64,000 bases of DNA. Source: Anaerolinea sp. Lineage in GTDB: Bacteria; Chloroflexota; Anaerolineae; Anaerolineales; Villigracilaceae. Every line of letters starts with the position of its first letter. The first letter of the stretch is position 1. Positions 1 to 8,246 of this stretch are shown here, one piece after another. The notes under the pieces are model-generated. The model saw only the letters and a program-made list of their open reading frames with translations, was not told the origin of the DNA and ran no database searches. Made by a program: the position numbers and the translations under genes. The DNA is taken from the NCBI GenBank assembly GCA_020723805.1, contig DYID01000001.1, positions 62,001 through 126,000 on the forward strand. Reading direction: 5' to 3'.

Positions 1-7
1 GGAATGT

Positions 8-394
8 GTGAAGGGACAGCAGAAGATCTTCAACACCGCTGAATGGTATGACTACGTTATTGGTTTTGTCGTGGCGGCGGTGCTTTCGGGTATTGCCTCT
101 TTTCTCGTGACCCTCATCGGGGGCTTCGGCATTTTTGGCTGGTTCATCATCTCCGCCGGCGCGCCGACAGCCGGTGTCTTCATTGCCGAAGCGGTGCGGT
201 TTGTCGTTCGCAGGCGGCGGGCGCGCGCCTTGTTCCTCACCGTCGCGGCGGGCGTGGTGCTGGGCGCATTGCCGACCCTGCTCTCTCAACTGGTTTTCTT
301 CGACCTGTTTGGTGTCATCTTTCAAGCCATCTATCTTTTCATCGCCGTTCCTGTTGTGTACACACGCCTGTCGGGCATCCAATTGTTCCGATGA
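8..394 (+). CDS. Small integral membrane protein, probably 5'-truncated by the window edge
   Basis: The reading frame is open to the first base of the window, so the GTG used here may be internal and the true start may lie upstream. The visible 128 residues hold about four hydrophobic segments (roughly 17-45, 48-66, 75-95 and 100-122), with a basic loop RRRRAR after the second. I recognise no family. It ends 10 bases before recN on the same strand and could be co-transcribed with it. The function is unknown. Confidence 0.6.
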   Translation: MKGQQKIFNTAEWYDYVIGFVVAAVLSGIASFLVTLIGGFGIFGWFIISAGAPTAGVFIAEAVRFVVRRRRARALFLTVAAGVVLGALPTLLSQLVFFDLFGVIFQAIYLFIAVPVVYTRLSGIQLFR

Positions 395-404
395 GACCTG
401 ATTC

Positions 405-2135
405 ATGCTTACCGAACTTCACATCCAAAACTTTGCCATCATAGACAAACTCGACCTGCGCTTCGGTCCCGGTCTCATCATCCTTACCGGCGAGACGGGC
501 GCGGGCAAGTCCATCATCCTCGACGCCGTGGTCATGCTCATCGGCGGCAAGGCGGATACGACCTACGTCCGCACGGAGTCAGACGCGGCGCTGGTCGAGG
601 GCGTGTTCCAGCTCAAAGGTCCAGAAAGAGAAGCGGTGCATGAGGTTTTGAAGCGCGAAGAATTGATGGACGATCCCGATTACGTCACCCTCTCCCGCGA
701 AATCCGCAGAGAGGGACGCAGTGTGGCGCGCGTCAACGGGCGGACAGTGGGAGTCTCGCTCCTGAAGGAAATCGGCGCGCTCGTGGTGGATATTCACGGA
801 CAGGCGGAACATCTCTCGCTTCTCGATTCGCGCGCGCACCTGGGCTTGCTCGACCGCTACGCCGACATTGCGCGTCCCCTCAGCGACTACCGCCAGACCT
901 ACCACGCTTTGTTGAATCTGCGCCGCGAGTTGAACGAACTCCGCAAAGCCCAGGCAGACGCCGACCGCCGCATCGAGATGCTGACTTATCAAGCGGAGGA
1001 AATCGAAGCGGCGCGTCTGAAAGCGGGCGAAGACGAAGAACTGCGCAAGGAACGCGACCGTCTCGCCAACGCCGAGTCGCTGGCGCAGAACGCGCAGGAG
1101 GCGCTCGCCATCCTCGACGAGGGTTCGCCCGAAATGCCCGCCGCCAGCGACCTGATCGGGCAGGCGGCGCAGGCGCTGGGCGCGCTGGCAAAACTCGACC
1201 CAGCCCAAAACGAACTGGCAAATCAGGCGGAAGTCCTGCTCGATACCATCTCTGAGATTGTCCATAGTCTGCGGAATTATCTCGATGAAATCGAGTTCAA
1301 CCCCAAGCGGCTGGAGGATGTGGAGGAGCGCCTCGACCTCATCCATTCCCTCAAACGCAAGTATGGCGGGAGCATCCCGGCGGTCATTGCCTACGGACAG
1401 GACGCCCGCAGACAACTGGAAACCATCACAGGCGCGGCGGAACGCATCGAAGAACTGGAATTGCAGGAGGCGAAACTGCTCGATGCGCTGGCAAAGCAGG
1501 CAAGTCTGTTGAGCGAAAAACGCAAGTCGGCGGCGGAGGCGATGAGCAAAGGCATCGAAGCCGAACTCGACGATTTGCGGATGTCTGCCGCCCAATTCCG
1601 CGTGGATTTTCAAACCAAGCCCGACCCGAACGGCATCCCCCTGGGGAACGGCGACCGCGTCGCTTTCGACCAAAACGGATTCGACAAAGTGGAATTCCTC
1701 ATCGCTCCCAACCCCGGCGAGGGACTCAAGCCGCTGGTCAAAATCGCCTCGGGCGGCGAGACCTCGCGCCTGATGCTGGGACTGAAAAACGTCCTCGCCC
1801 GCGCTGACGAGGTGCCATCGCTTATCTTCGATGAAATTGACCAGGGCATCGGCGGGCGCGTGGGCATGACGGTCGGACAAAAGTTATGGAATCTCTCGCG
1901 CCTGCATCAGGTCTTCTGCGTGACGCACCTCCCGCAACTGGCGGTCTTCGGCGACGAGCATTACCATGTTCAGAAACTGGTGCAGGGCAGCCGCACCATC
2001 ACCCGTGTCGAACGGCTGGACGGGGAGGCGCGCCTGCTCGAACTCTCACAGATGCTCGGCGAGGTGGGGGAGGGGACTCTCAGGTCTGCGCATGAGTTGA
2101 TGCAGGTGGCGAGGGGGATGATCAAGGGGAAGTAG
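405..2135 (+). CDS. recN: DNA repair protein RecN
   Basis: RecN is an SMC-like ATPase that acts in double-strand break repair by recombination. The N-terminus carries the Walker A motif GETGAGKS (residues 29-36). The middle third is charged and rich in Glu, Leu and Ala, as expected of the coiled-coil arms. The C-terminus has the ABC-type signature ASGGETSRLML and the Walker B segment LIFDEIDQGIGG. At 576 residues it has the usual RecN length. The ATG start places the conserved first strand (LTELHIQNFAIID) at the N-terminus. It converges on the feo operon, and a palindromic repeat lies between them. Confidence 0.95.
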   Translation: MLTELHIQNFAIIDKLDLRFGPGLIILTGETGAGKSIILDAVVMLIGGKADTTYVRTESDAALVEGVFQLKGPEREAVHEVLKREELMDDPDYVTLSREIRREGRSVARVNGRTVGVSLLKEIGALVVDIHGQAEHLSLLDSRAHLGLLDRYADIARPLSDYRQTYHALLNLRRELNELRKAQADADRRIEMLTYQAEEIEAARLKAGEDEELRKERDRLANAESLAQNAQEALAILDEGSPEMPAASDLIGQAAQALGALAKLDPAQNELANQAEVLLDTISEIVHSLRNYLDEIEFNPKRLEDVEERLDLIHSLKRKYGGSIPAVIAYGQDARRQLETITGAAERIEELELQEAKLLDALAKQASLLSEKRKSAAEAMSKGIEAELDDLRMSAAQFRVDFQTKPDPNGIPLGNGDRVAFDQNGFDKVEFLIAPNPGEGLKPLVKIASGGETSRLMLGLKNVLARADEVPSLIFDEIDQGIGGRVGMTVGQKLWNLSRLHQVFCVTHLPQLAVFGDEHYHVQKLVQGSRTITRVERLDGEARLLELSQMLGEVGEGTLRSAHELMQVARGMIKGK

Positions 2136-2149
2136 AACTTCGGAAATTT

Positions 2150-2205
2150 TCAGCCACGGAGTTTACCGCTTTTTATCCGTGAAAATTCGTGTCATCCGTG
2201 GCTGA
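2150..2205. repeat. Dispersed inverted repeat between recN and the feo operon
   Basis: The arms TCAGCCACGGA and TCCGTGGCTGA are perfect reverse complements and enclose an A/T-rich centre with CCGTGAAAATTCGTG. The same family recurs at 11130-11185. It lies between the stops of two convergent genes and could act as a bidirectional transcription end, although no long T-run follows. Confidence 0.6.
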
Positions 2206-2208
2206 TGA

Positions 2209-2460
2209 TTAATTCTTTGACATCAGAGCCGCCGCCACATACCTCCTCCCCCTCGCTTTCAACAGATTGCACTCCGCCCGAACGCTGCAAGTGGTACAGC
2301 ATTGACCATCGGGACCGATCTCCAGCAGTTTCCCCTTTTTGACCAGCAACTCGATCATGGACAACACCGCTGATGGCTGGGCGTTCACCGCGCGGCTGAT
2401 CTCGGAGAGACTCAACCCGTTCTCCTTCGCTTCCAACAACGCCACAATTTGATTCAGCAT
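2209..2460 (-). CDS. feoC: FeoC-like winged-helix iron-sulfur protein
   Basis: An 83-residue protein begins 7 bases after the feoB stop, so it is the last gene of the feo operon. The N-terminal half is a small winged-helix domain (ALLEAKENGLSLSEISRAV). It is followed by a cysteine cluster at residues 54, 55, 58 and 64 (CCTTCSVRAEC), resembling the [Fe-S]-binding wing of FeoC. FeoC proteins are small partners of FeoB thought to regulate its stability or activity. I chose the internal ATG because an upstream start would overlap feoB and add unrelated sequence. The assignment rests on position and the cysteine pattern. Confidence 0.75.
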   Translation of the reverse strand: MLNQIVALLEAKENGLSLSEISRAVNAQPSAVLSMIELLVKKGKLLEIGPDGQCCTTCSVRAECNLLKARGRRYVAAALMSKN

Positions 2461-2467
2461 GGACGCC

Positions 2468-4162
2468 TCATCCCAGCCCAAGCAGGCGTCCGCCCTGATA
2501 GACGAGGAAGGCGGCAAGCCACGCAACGACGGTCTGATAGACGGCAGAAGTCGCCGCCCACGACCTTCCGAACTCGTGTTTGATGGCTCCCAGCGTGGCA
2601 ACGCACGGTACATAGAGCAGGACGAAAACCAGCAGAGCCACCGCGCTCAACGGCGTGAAGTGTTCACGCAGGGCAAGGCTCAGGGCGGTGTCCTCGCCTG
2701 CGGCTTCCTCATCCACCAGATTCACGCCGGGCAGGATGCTCAACAGGATTTTTCCCGACCCGACCGCCGCCTCCACGAATCCCCGACCGATGACGGTCAG
2801 TTCTTTGCCGAAAGTTGTTGGCTCCTCAATGGGCTTTTCCTCCCCTCCCACATACACCTGACTCAACGTGCTGACGACGATTTCCTTTGCCATAAAGCCG
2901 GAGACCAGCGCACCGCCCGTCTCCCAGTTGCCGAAACCGAGCGGGGCAAAGAGCGGCGAAAGCGCGCCGCTGACCCTGCCGAAATAGGAGTCGCGCGGGT
3001 TGCTCACGCCCCAGGGCAGGCTGAGCAGTGTCCACATTACAATGGAAGCCAGCAAAATCGTTGTCCCTGCCTTGCGGACGAACTCGCGCGTGTTCTCCCA
3101 CATGTGGATGAGCACACTCTTCAACGCGGGCTGGCGGTAGGGAGGCAGTTCCAGCACAAACGCGGAGGTGACATCCGGCTTGAGGATGGTTCGGGTGAAG
3201 ACCATCCCTGCCAGCATGGCGACGACGATACCCAGCGCATACATCGCCCAGATGACCGTCCCTGCGCGTGCGCCGAAGAAGGCGAGACCGAAGACCACAT
3301 AGACTGGTAATCGCGCCGAGCAGGACATGAGCGGCACGAGCAGAGCCGTCAGCACGCGGTCGCGGCGGCTGGGGATGGTGCGGGTGGCATAGATGGCTGG
3401 GACGGCGCAGCCAAATCCCAAAATCATGGGGATGAACGATTTGCCGTGCAAACCCACCACGCGCATGAAACGGTCCATCACAAAGGCAGCGCGCGACATG
3501 TAACCCGAGTCTTCGAGCAGGGCGAGGAAAAAGTAGAGGATCAACAGCCCCGGCACGAAGACCAGCACGCCTCCGACTCCTGCGACAATTCCGTCAATGA
3601 CGAGAGAATGTATCCATGCAGGAGCAGTTACGAGGTCAAGAATGAAGCGGAAAAGGCGGGCAATCGGTCCGTTGATGACCGCGTCCGTCCAATCCAGAAA
3701 GGGGGAAGACACGTCAATCACCAGCCGAAAGACAACGTACATGACCGCAAAGAACACAGGCAGACCGAGCCACTTGTGCGTGACGATGTCGTCAATGCGG
3801 TCGGTCAGGGCGATGCGGTCCATGAGCGGGCGGTGGAACGACTGACGCACGACGCCGTTGATGTACCCGTAGCGGCGGTCGGCGGTGAGCAGGTCCACGT
3901 CGTCGCCGAGCATGTCTTTCAGATGATTGGCGCCCTGCCGCGCCCGTGCGATGACCCGGTCGCCGTTGGGCATCTCGCTCACGCGCTGGAGGATGTCTTC
4001 ATCGGCTTCGAGCAGTTTGAGCGCCAGCCAGCGTTTGGGGTAGCGGGCGGTGTCGAAACCCAGTTCATCGAAGGCGGCGATGAGTTTGGCGATTTCGCGT
4101 TCGATCTTGCCGCCGTAATCGAGTTGGAAGAGGGGAGAGGTTGTAATGGTCATGTTAGTCAT
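2468..4162 (-). CDS. feoB: Ferrous iron transporter FeoB, GDI plus membrane part (split gene)
   Basis: This 564-residue protein carries everything in FeoB except the G domain. Residues 1-100 match the GDI-type linker (LDYGGKIEREIAKLI onward). They are followed by about eight to ten membrane helices with two Gate-type segments containing the conserved Cys-Pro motifs GFGCAVPA and SCSARLP. It should form the Fe(II) path across the inner membrane. The GTPase half is encoded separately just upstream, in another reading frame. A second in-frame ATG at 4153 is an alternative start; neither has a clear Shine-Dalgarno sequence. The split falls at the G domain/GDI boundary, where a dispersed repeat is inserted. 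FeoB is normally one polypeptide. Confidence 0.88.
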   Translation of the reverse strand: MTNMTITTSPLFQLDYGGKIEREIAKLIAAFDELGFDTARYPKRWLALKLLEADEDILQRVSEMPNGDRVIARARQGANHLKDMLGDDVDLLTADRRYGYINGVVRQSFHRPLMDRIALTDRIDDIVTHKWLGLPVFFAVMYVVFRLVIDVSSPFLDWTDAVINGPIARLFRFILDLVTAPAWIHSLVIDGIVAGVGGVLVFVPGLLILYFFLALLEDSGYMSRAAFVMDRFMRVVGLHGKSFIPMILGFGCAVPAIYATRTIPSRRDRVLTALLVPLMSCSARLPVYVVFGLAFFGARAGTVIWAMYALGIVVAMLAGMVFTRTILKPDVTSAFVLELPPYRQPALKSVLIHMWENTREFVRKAGTTILLASIVMWTLLSLPWGVSNPRDSYFGRVSGALSPLFAPLGFGNWETGGALVSGFMAKEIVVSTLSQVYVGGEEKPIEEPTTFGKELTVIGRGFVEAAVGSGKILLSILPGVNLVDEEAAGEDTALSLALREHFTPLSAVALLVFVLLYVPCVATLGAIKHEFGRSWAATSAVYQTVVAWLAAFLVYQGGRLLGLG

Positions 4163-4166
4163 GTTT

Positions 4167-4234
4167 GCCACGGAGTCACAGAGACACGGAGAAAGAATCT
4201 TAAGAAAGACTCTGTGTCTTTGTGGCTCTGTGGC
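4167..4234. repeat. Dispersed inverted repeat between the two feoB halves
   Basis: This is an imperfect palindrome. One arm reads GCCACGGAGTCACAGAGAC and the other GTCTTTGTGGCTCTGTGGC, around a centre of AAGAATCTTAAGAAAG. Related copies lie at 8158-8205 and 11008-11091. The stop codon and last residues of the FeoB G-domain protein fall inside it. Confidence 0.8.
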
Positions 4235-4739
4235 TGGATTTCTTTCCTGCAGCGCGTATCGCTTTATTGATAAGTTCGGAAATCCCCCTGCCTTTGTTTG
4301 CCGCCGTTTGCACAATGGGAATGTTCCCCAGCAGTTGCGAGAGTTGCTCCACGTCTATTTTCGCGCCGTCCTTTTGCAGTTCGTCGGTCATGTTGAGGGC
4401 GAGGATGACGGGAACCTCCAATTCGAGCAGTTGGACGGTGAGGTACAGGTTGCGCTCGAGATTGGTCGCATCCACCACGTTGATGACCACATCCGGGCGC
4501 TCCTCGATGATGAAATCGCGGGCGATGATTTCCTCGGGTGAATAGGCGGTGAGACTGTACGTGCCGGGCAGATCCACGATGCGGATGGTCTTGCCGGCAT
4601 GTTCGATTTCGCCCTCCTTCTTCTCGACGGTTTTGCCGGGCCAGTTGCCGGTGTGCTGGCGCAGCCCCGTCAGGGCGTTGAAGATGGTGGTCTTGCCCGC
4701 GTTGGGATTGCCTGCCAGCGCGATGGTGAGGTCAGCCAT
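4200..4739 (-). CDS. feoB: FeoB small-GTPase domain protein (split FeoB N-terminus)
   Basis: The 179 residues form a complete FeoB-type G domain. G1 is GNPNAGKT (residues 10-17), the switch region is NWPGKTVEKKEG, G3 is DLPGTYSL, G4 is NMTD and the G5 region is TAANKGRG. The GDI and membrane domains are in the next gene. The last dozen residues (SSHRATKTQSLS) are translated from the dispersed repeat, so the native tail has been replaced. Its start overlaps the feoA stop by 8 bases, which suggests translational coupling. It probably gates Fe(II) uptake by associating with the separate membrane half. This arrangement is plausible but unproven. Confidence 0.9.
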   Translation of the reverse strand: MADLTIALAGNPNAGKTTIFNALTGLRQHTGNWPGKTVEKKEGEIEHAGKTIRIVDLPGTYSLTAYSPEEIIARDFIIEERPDVVINVVDATNLERNLYLTVQLLELEVPVILALNMTDELQKDGAKIDVEQLSQLLGNIPIVQTAANKGRGISELINKAIRAAGKKSSHRATKTQSLS

Positions 4740-4983
4740 GCGATTCTCCGTGCAGGGTCACTTCGATGTTGGCGGCTTCCTCCTTGCGCAGTGCAAGATG
4801 ATAGCCCTTGATGAAATATTCGATGGGATCGCCGAGCGGGGCATGGCGTTCGATGAGAATCGTCTCGCCTTTGACGATGCCCATCTCCACGAAACGTCGT
4901 CTCAGTGCGCCATTGCCGTTGACTTTGGTAATGACCGCCCTTTGTCCGGGGCGGAGAAGATGAAGTTGAATGGGTTTGGACAT
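4732..4983 (-). CDS. feoA: Ferrous iron transport protein FeoA
   Basis: The 83-residue protein has the SH3-like FeoA fold pattern: LRPGQRAVITKVNGNGALRRRFVEMGIVKGETI, then PIEYFIKGYHLALRKEEAANI. FeoA is a small cytoplasmic partner of FeoB. It precedes the FeoB G-domain gene and overlaps it by 8 bases, so the minus-strand order is feoA, feoB-N, feoB-C, feoC. A DtxR-type regulator lies 97 bases upstream on the same strand and could head the same transcript. Confidence 0.92.
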   Translation of the reverse strand: MSKPIQLHLLRPGQRAVITKVNGNGALRRRFVEMGIVKGETILIERHAPLGDPIEYFIKGYHLALRKEEAANIEVTLHGESHG

Positions 4984-5080
4984 TTCGTTCTGTTTCTCCG
5001 GGTTTTTTTGCTACTCGTCATCAGTCGGCGCTAACCCACGAGCGATTCGTGAGGATTGGCGTGGATTAGCGGAGGTATGT

Positions 5081-5734
5081 TTATTCCACAATCACAAACT
5101 CCGCCATCGAAAGTCCCAGCGCCGCTTCCTTTCCGTTCACCAGCAGGGTGAGTGGACCGTCCAGCGGCGCGGCTTCGATGACTGTAACCGTCTGCCCTGG
5201 CAGAATGCCCTTCTCCTGCAAATACTTGAGTACTTGAGTTGATGTGGCATTGACCGCCCGCACCGTCACCGTCTCGCCGGGCGCCACTTCGCGCAACGAC
5301 CGTCCGTTCAGCGGGGTAAACGCTCCGTTTGCGTCGGGGATGGGATTGCCGCGCGGGCAGACCGTCGGGTTTCCCAAAAAAGCCGCCAGCGCCTCGGTCA
5401 CTTCGGGGGCGGTGGCGTGTTCGAGCGAGCAGGCAAGTTCGTAAATCTTCGCCCACTCGATCTTCAAATGCTGATACAGGAACACCTCCCACAGCCGTTG
5501 CCGCCGCAGGACGTTCGCCGCCGCCTCGCGTCCCTTCTTCGTCAGCGTCACGCCCTTATACGGCGTGTGCTTCACCAGTCCCTGCTCGCCCAGCCGCCGC
5601 ATCATCTCGTTTGCCGAAACGTGCGTCACGCCCAGGCGTTCGGCGAGGCGCGCAATCGCCACATCGCGGTCACCCAGTTCGACCAGCGCCTTCAGATACA
5701 TTTCCGTGCTTTCGCTCAACTGCGGCATGGACAT
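5081..5734 (-). CDS. DtxR/MntR-family metal-dependent transcriptional regulator with FeoA-like domain
   Basis: A winged-helix DNA-binding domain (about residues 5-65, LAERLGVTHVSANEMMRRLGEQGLV) is followed by the metal-binding dimerisation domain (about 66-140). That domain has the family signature ELACSLEHATAPEVTEAL and RGNPIPD. A C-terminal FeoA/SH3-like domain fills 145-217. Such proteins bind Fe(II) or Mn(II) and repress uptake genes when metal is plentiful. It sits directly upstream of feoA. A second ATG six bases downstream is an alternative start. A paralogue is encoded 165 bases upstream, so one could sense iron and the other manganese; the sequence does not settle which. Confidence 0.9.
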   Translation of the reverse strand: MSMPQLSESTEMYLKALVELGDRDVAIARLAERLGVTHVSANEMMRRLGEQGLVKHTPYKGVTLTKKGREAAANVLRRQRLWEVFLYQHLKIEWAKIYELACSLEHATAPEVTEALAAFLGNPTVCPRGNPIPDANGAFTPLNGRSLREVAPGETVTVRAVNATSTQVLKYLQEKGILPGQTVTVIEAAPLDGPLTLLVNGKEAALGLSMAEFVIVE

Positions 5735-5861
5735 AAGGCAACCCTTTCAAAAATCTTATGGCTGACCTTATTATTTCACCGTCCCCCAATTTGGGATAAT
5801 GATTTTTGTCACAATTTTCACAAGAAGGATGTACGCCGCTTCATTCCGCCCCGATACCTGC

Positions 5862-5901
5862 AACGTCCCGAAGGGCTTGTTCCTTCGGGACGTTTTTCTT
5901 T
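5862..5901 (+). terminator. Rho-independent terminator oriented on the plus strand
   Basis: A perfect 13-bp stem (AACGTCCCGAAGG with CCTTCGGGACGTT, 7-nt loop) is followed by TTTTTCTTT on the plus strand. Both flanking genes are on the minus strand, so the T-tract is on the side that would end a plus-strand transcript. On the minus strand no T-run follows the stem. Confidence 0.65.
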
Positions 5902-6610
5902 ACTTCCTTCGTGCCGGCGTCTTCAACGGCGGGAGTTTATTTCCCTCGCCGCGCCGCACCACCTCCACCCAGAGCGAGGCGGCGAGTTCGTAGCCGATGA
6001 CGTGATCCTGGGGCTTCATTTGCAGGCGCAGCGGTCCCTTGAACGGCGCGCAGCTCAACAGGTGGAACGGCGTCCCCGGCACCAGACCCAGTTCGCCGAT
6101 GTAGCGCAGTTTGTCGAAGTCGTGCGTGCGGACGCGGCTGACGATGCAATCGGAGCCAGACGGCACCTCCAACAGCGGCTCATCGCGGACCTCGGGCATG
6201 ATCCCCTCTTTGGATGGAATCGGCTCTCCGTGCGGACAGCGCGTGGGATGTCCCGCCAGATCGAACATGCGGTCTTCGATTTCGTCGTTGACGCCCTTTT
6301 CGAACGTATCGGCGAGTTCGTGGGCGGTTGCCCAATCGTAGTTCATGACCCTGACGAGGAACACCTCCGTCAGGCGGTGGCGGCGCAGGGAGGGCATGGC
6401 GATCTTTTCGCCCTCAGGGGTGAGGCGCACGCCGCGGTACGGTTCGTGGACGAGGTACCCCCCTTTGTGCAAGCGTTTGACCATGGTCGAGATCGCCTGC
6501 GCCGAGGCTTCGACGTGCGACCCCAACAATGAAAGCGATACCTGCTGGTGGTCATGCTGCAGGCGGTAGATTTCGGCGGCGTAACGCCGCATGGCAGGGC
6601 TGACAGACAT
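5900..6610 (-). CDS. Second DtxR/MntR-family metal-dependent regulator
   Basis: This 236-residue protein has the same three-part layout as its downstream paralogue. It has an N-terminal winged helix (GSHVEASAQAISTMVKRLHKGGYL), a metal-binding dimerisation domain (ATAHELADTFEKGVNDEIEDRM, with HPTRCPHGEPIP) and a C-terminal FeoA-like domain. The usual Cys in the ELxCxLEH helix is replaced here (HELADTFEKG), so metal selectivity may differ from the paralogue. I chose the ATG preceded by GGAG at a 5-7 base distance. It is divergent from the iron-binding protein gene and is a good candidate for the regulator acting on the conserved block at 6690-6780. Confidence 0.88.
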   Translation of the reverse strand: MSVSPAMRRYAAEIYRLQHDHQQVSLSLLGSHVEASAQAISTMVKRLHKGGYLVHEPYRGVRLTPEGEKIAMPSLRRHRLTEVFLVRVMNYDWATAHELADTFEKGVNDEIEDRMFDLAGHPTRCPHGEPIPSKEGIMPEVRDEPLLEVPSGSDCIVSRVRTHDFDKLRYIGELGLVPGTPFHLLSCAPFKGPLRLQMKPQDHVIGYELAASLWVEVVRRGEGNKLPPLKTPARRK

Positions 6611-6689
6611 GAAACTCCAAATGATTTGCGTCGCCGGCGTTCTCAATGCCGATTGCACCAGCGAGCGCAATCTACACATGGGGATCGGA

Positions 6690-6780
6690 ATTTATCAATC
6701 AGGTTGAAAACTCGTTGCAATAAGATATAAAGGAATTTTATAACAAATATCTAGATTATTCGGCTGGCGGAAATTATACT
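6690..6780 (+). promoter_or_regulatory. Conserved iron-island promoter/operator block upstream of fbpA
   Basis: It aligns without gaps to 11367-11457 upstream of the FTR1 gene: 52 of the first 70 aligned bases are identical by my count. Shared words are TTTATCAATC, GTTGAAAACT, TTGCAA, AATTTTA and ATCTAGAT. A -10-like TATACT (6775-6780) and a possible TTGAAA/16 nt/TATAAA pair (6704-6731) lie within it. The dyad ATAAA-N5-TTTAT (6727-6741) is a candidate operator for a DtxR-type regulator. Confidence 0.65.
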
Positions 6781-6788
6781 ATACGTCA

Positions 6789-6828
6789 CAAATTGCAGAT
6801 AAAACCGACAGGTTTTATCTGTAGTTTG
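6789..6828 (+). promoter_or_regulatory. Long stem-loop in the fbpA 5' leader
   Basis: An 18-bp RNA stem with a GACA loop forms just upstream of the ribosome-binding site. Its core CAGATAAAACC/GGTTTTATCTG is perfect, and the outer seven pairs include only two G-U wobbles. No T-run follows, so it is not a simple terminator. It may stabilise the mRNA or control access to the AAGGAG at 6847-6852. Confidence 0.6.
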
Positions 6829-6861
6829 CGAAAACATACACTCTTCAAGGAGACATGCTTA

Positions 6862-7950
6862 ATGTTCAGCAAGTCGAAACTCTTCATCGTTTCCCTCGCG
6901 TTGATGCTGCTGGTCAGCGCGTGCGGGAGCGCGCCAGCCGTCAGCGAGGATACGGCAAATGCAACCGAACCAGCCTCGGGCGTCATTCCCGAAGCGCCTG
7001 CCGGGGCGGAGGTCTCAGGCAGTCTGGTGATTTACACGGGACGGTCCGAGCCGCTCATCCAGCCCGTCATCGAGGCGTTCAAGGCGAAGTATCCGAATGT
7101 GGAGGTGTTGCTCAAGGCGGGGAGCAACAGCGAACTGGCAAACGCGCTCATCGAGGAGAAGTCCAACCCGCAGGCGGACGTGTTCGTCACCACGGAGTTG
7201 TTCACGATCCAGGCATTGGCGCGGGAGGGAATTTTCGCGTCGTATTCTCCGCTGGGGGCTGACCAGTTGCCCTCGGAATTTCGCGGCGCGGACAACACGT
7301 GGATCGGTTTGACCCGCCGCGCCCGCGTCATTATGTACAACAAGGATTTGGTCTCGGATGACGAACTGCCGACCTCCATTTTCGACCTGACCGACCCGAA
7401 GTGGAAGGGGCAGGTTGCGGCGGCTGGCTCGACCAACGGTTCGATGCAGGCGCAGATTGCGGCGATGCGGCAGCTGCTTGGCGAGGAGGCGACCCAGGAA
7501 TGGCTTTATGGTTTGATCGCCAATGAGGTGACGTTCTTCGGCGGTCACACGGATGTGCGCAAGGCGGTCGGCGCGGGCGAGTTCAAACTGGGGCTGGTCA
7601 ATCATTATTACTACTATCTGCAACTGGCGGAGGGAAGTAACGTTGGCGTCATCTTCCCCGATCAGGGCGAAGGGCAGATCGGTTTGATTACGAATGCGAC
7701 GGCGGCGGCGATTGTGAAAGGCGGGAAGAACCTGCCCGCGGCGCAGGCGTTCCTCGATTTTCTCGTCTCGGCGGAGGGGCAGAAGTTGTTCGCCGAGCAG
7801 AATTATGAGTACCCGCTTTTGCCCGGCGTGCCGCTGCGTGAGGGCGTCCAGCCGCTGGATGGTTTGCGCCTGGCAGATGTGGACGTGGTGAAAGCCTCCC
7901 TCGATTTCGATGCGACGTTCGATTTGATGGAACGGGTTGGGCTGCCGTAA
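6862..7950 (+). CDS. fbpA: Ferric iron ABC transporter, substrate-binding lipoprotein (FbpA/FutA type)
   Basis: A lipoprotein signal peptide ends in the lipobox LVSAC (Cys21). The mature part is a periplasmic-binding-protein type II fold: SLVIYTGRSEPLIQPVIEAF, TTELFTIQALAREG, then HTDVRKAVGAGEFKLGLVNHYYYYLQ. The tyrosine cluster at the end of that last segment corresponds to the iron-ligand tyrosines of FbpA/FutA proteins. It captures Fe(III) at the cell surface and delivers it to the permease and ATPase encoded just downstream. The start is supported by AAGGAG nine bases upstream; an earlier in-frame ATG would only add a non-signal extension. It is probably under iron control through the upstream block. 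Confidence 0.92.
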   Translation: MFSKSKLFIVSLALMLLVSACGSAPAVSEDTANATEPASGVIPEAPAGAEVSGSLVIYTGRSEPLIQPVIEAFKAKYPNVEVLLKAGSNSELANALIEEKSNPQADVFVTTELFTIQALAREGIFASYSPLGADQLPSEFRGADNTWIGLTRRARVIMYNKDLVSDDELPTSIFDLTDPKWKGQVAAAGSTNGSMQAQIAAMRQLLGEEATQEWLYGLIANEVTFFGGHTDVRKAVGAGEFKLGLVNHYYYYLQLAEGSNVGVIFPDQGEGQIGLITNATAAAIVKGGKNLPAAQAFLDFLVSAEGQKLFAEQNYEYPLLPGVPLREGVQPLDGLRLADVDVVKASLDFDATFDLMERVGLP

Positions 7951-8157
7951 GGCTGTCTGCCAATCTTCGCTAATCAAAAAATTGCATATTTTGCGCTCTC
8001 CCCTGGCGCTTGCCCGCCAAGGCATGTGTAGCGCAAAAGCCGCGGTAGAGACCGCCGAATACGCCCCGGAAAAATCTTTGCAACAGAGCAACTCTGCTAC
8101 AATTTGGCTCATGTTTTTGTTGCGGATTACACGGTTACGCTAAAAATCAAGAACAAA

Positions 8158-8205
8158 CCACAGAGACGCGGAGACACAGAGAAATAAATCTCTGTGTCTC
8201 TGTGG
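8158..8205. repeat. Dispersed inverted repeat between fbpA and fbpB
   Basis: The arm CCACAGAGAC(GCGGAGAC)ACAGAG pairs with CTCTGTGTCTCTGTGG around AAATAAAT. It belongs to the same family as 4167-4234 and 11008-11091. The rest of the 296-base gap (7951-8246) holds a short GC hairpin near 8010-8060 and a TACAAT box near 8097, but no gene. Confidence 0.8.
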
Positions 8206-8246
8206 TGAGAAAAAAATGAGCGGTATTCCGCGGCTGAAAACTTTGT

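Noticed and set aside
579..1880. A 433-codon minus-strand frame inside recN
   Set aside because: RecN is unambiguous on the plus strand. The opposite frame is a codon-bias shadow.
4153..4260. FeoB split as a simple one-base sequencing frameshift
   Set aside because: An extra block of about 70 bases with palindromic, repeat-family sequence sits at the junction and recurs elsewhere, so an insertion explains it better. An assembly error cannot be fully excluded.
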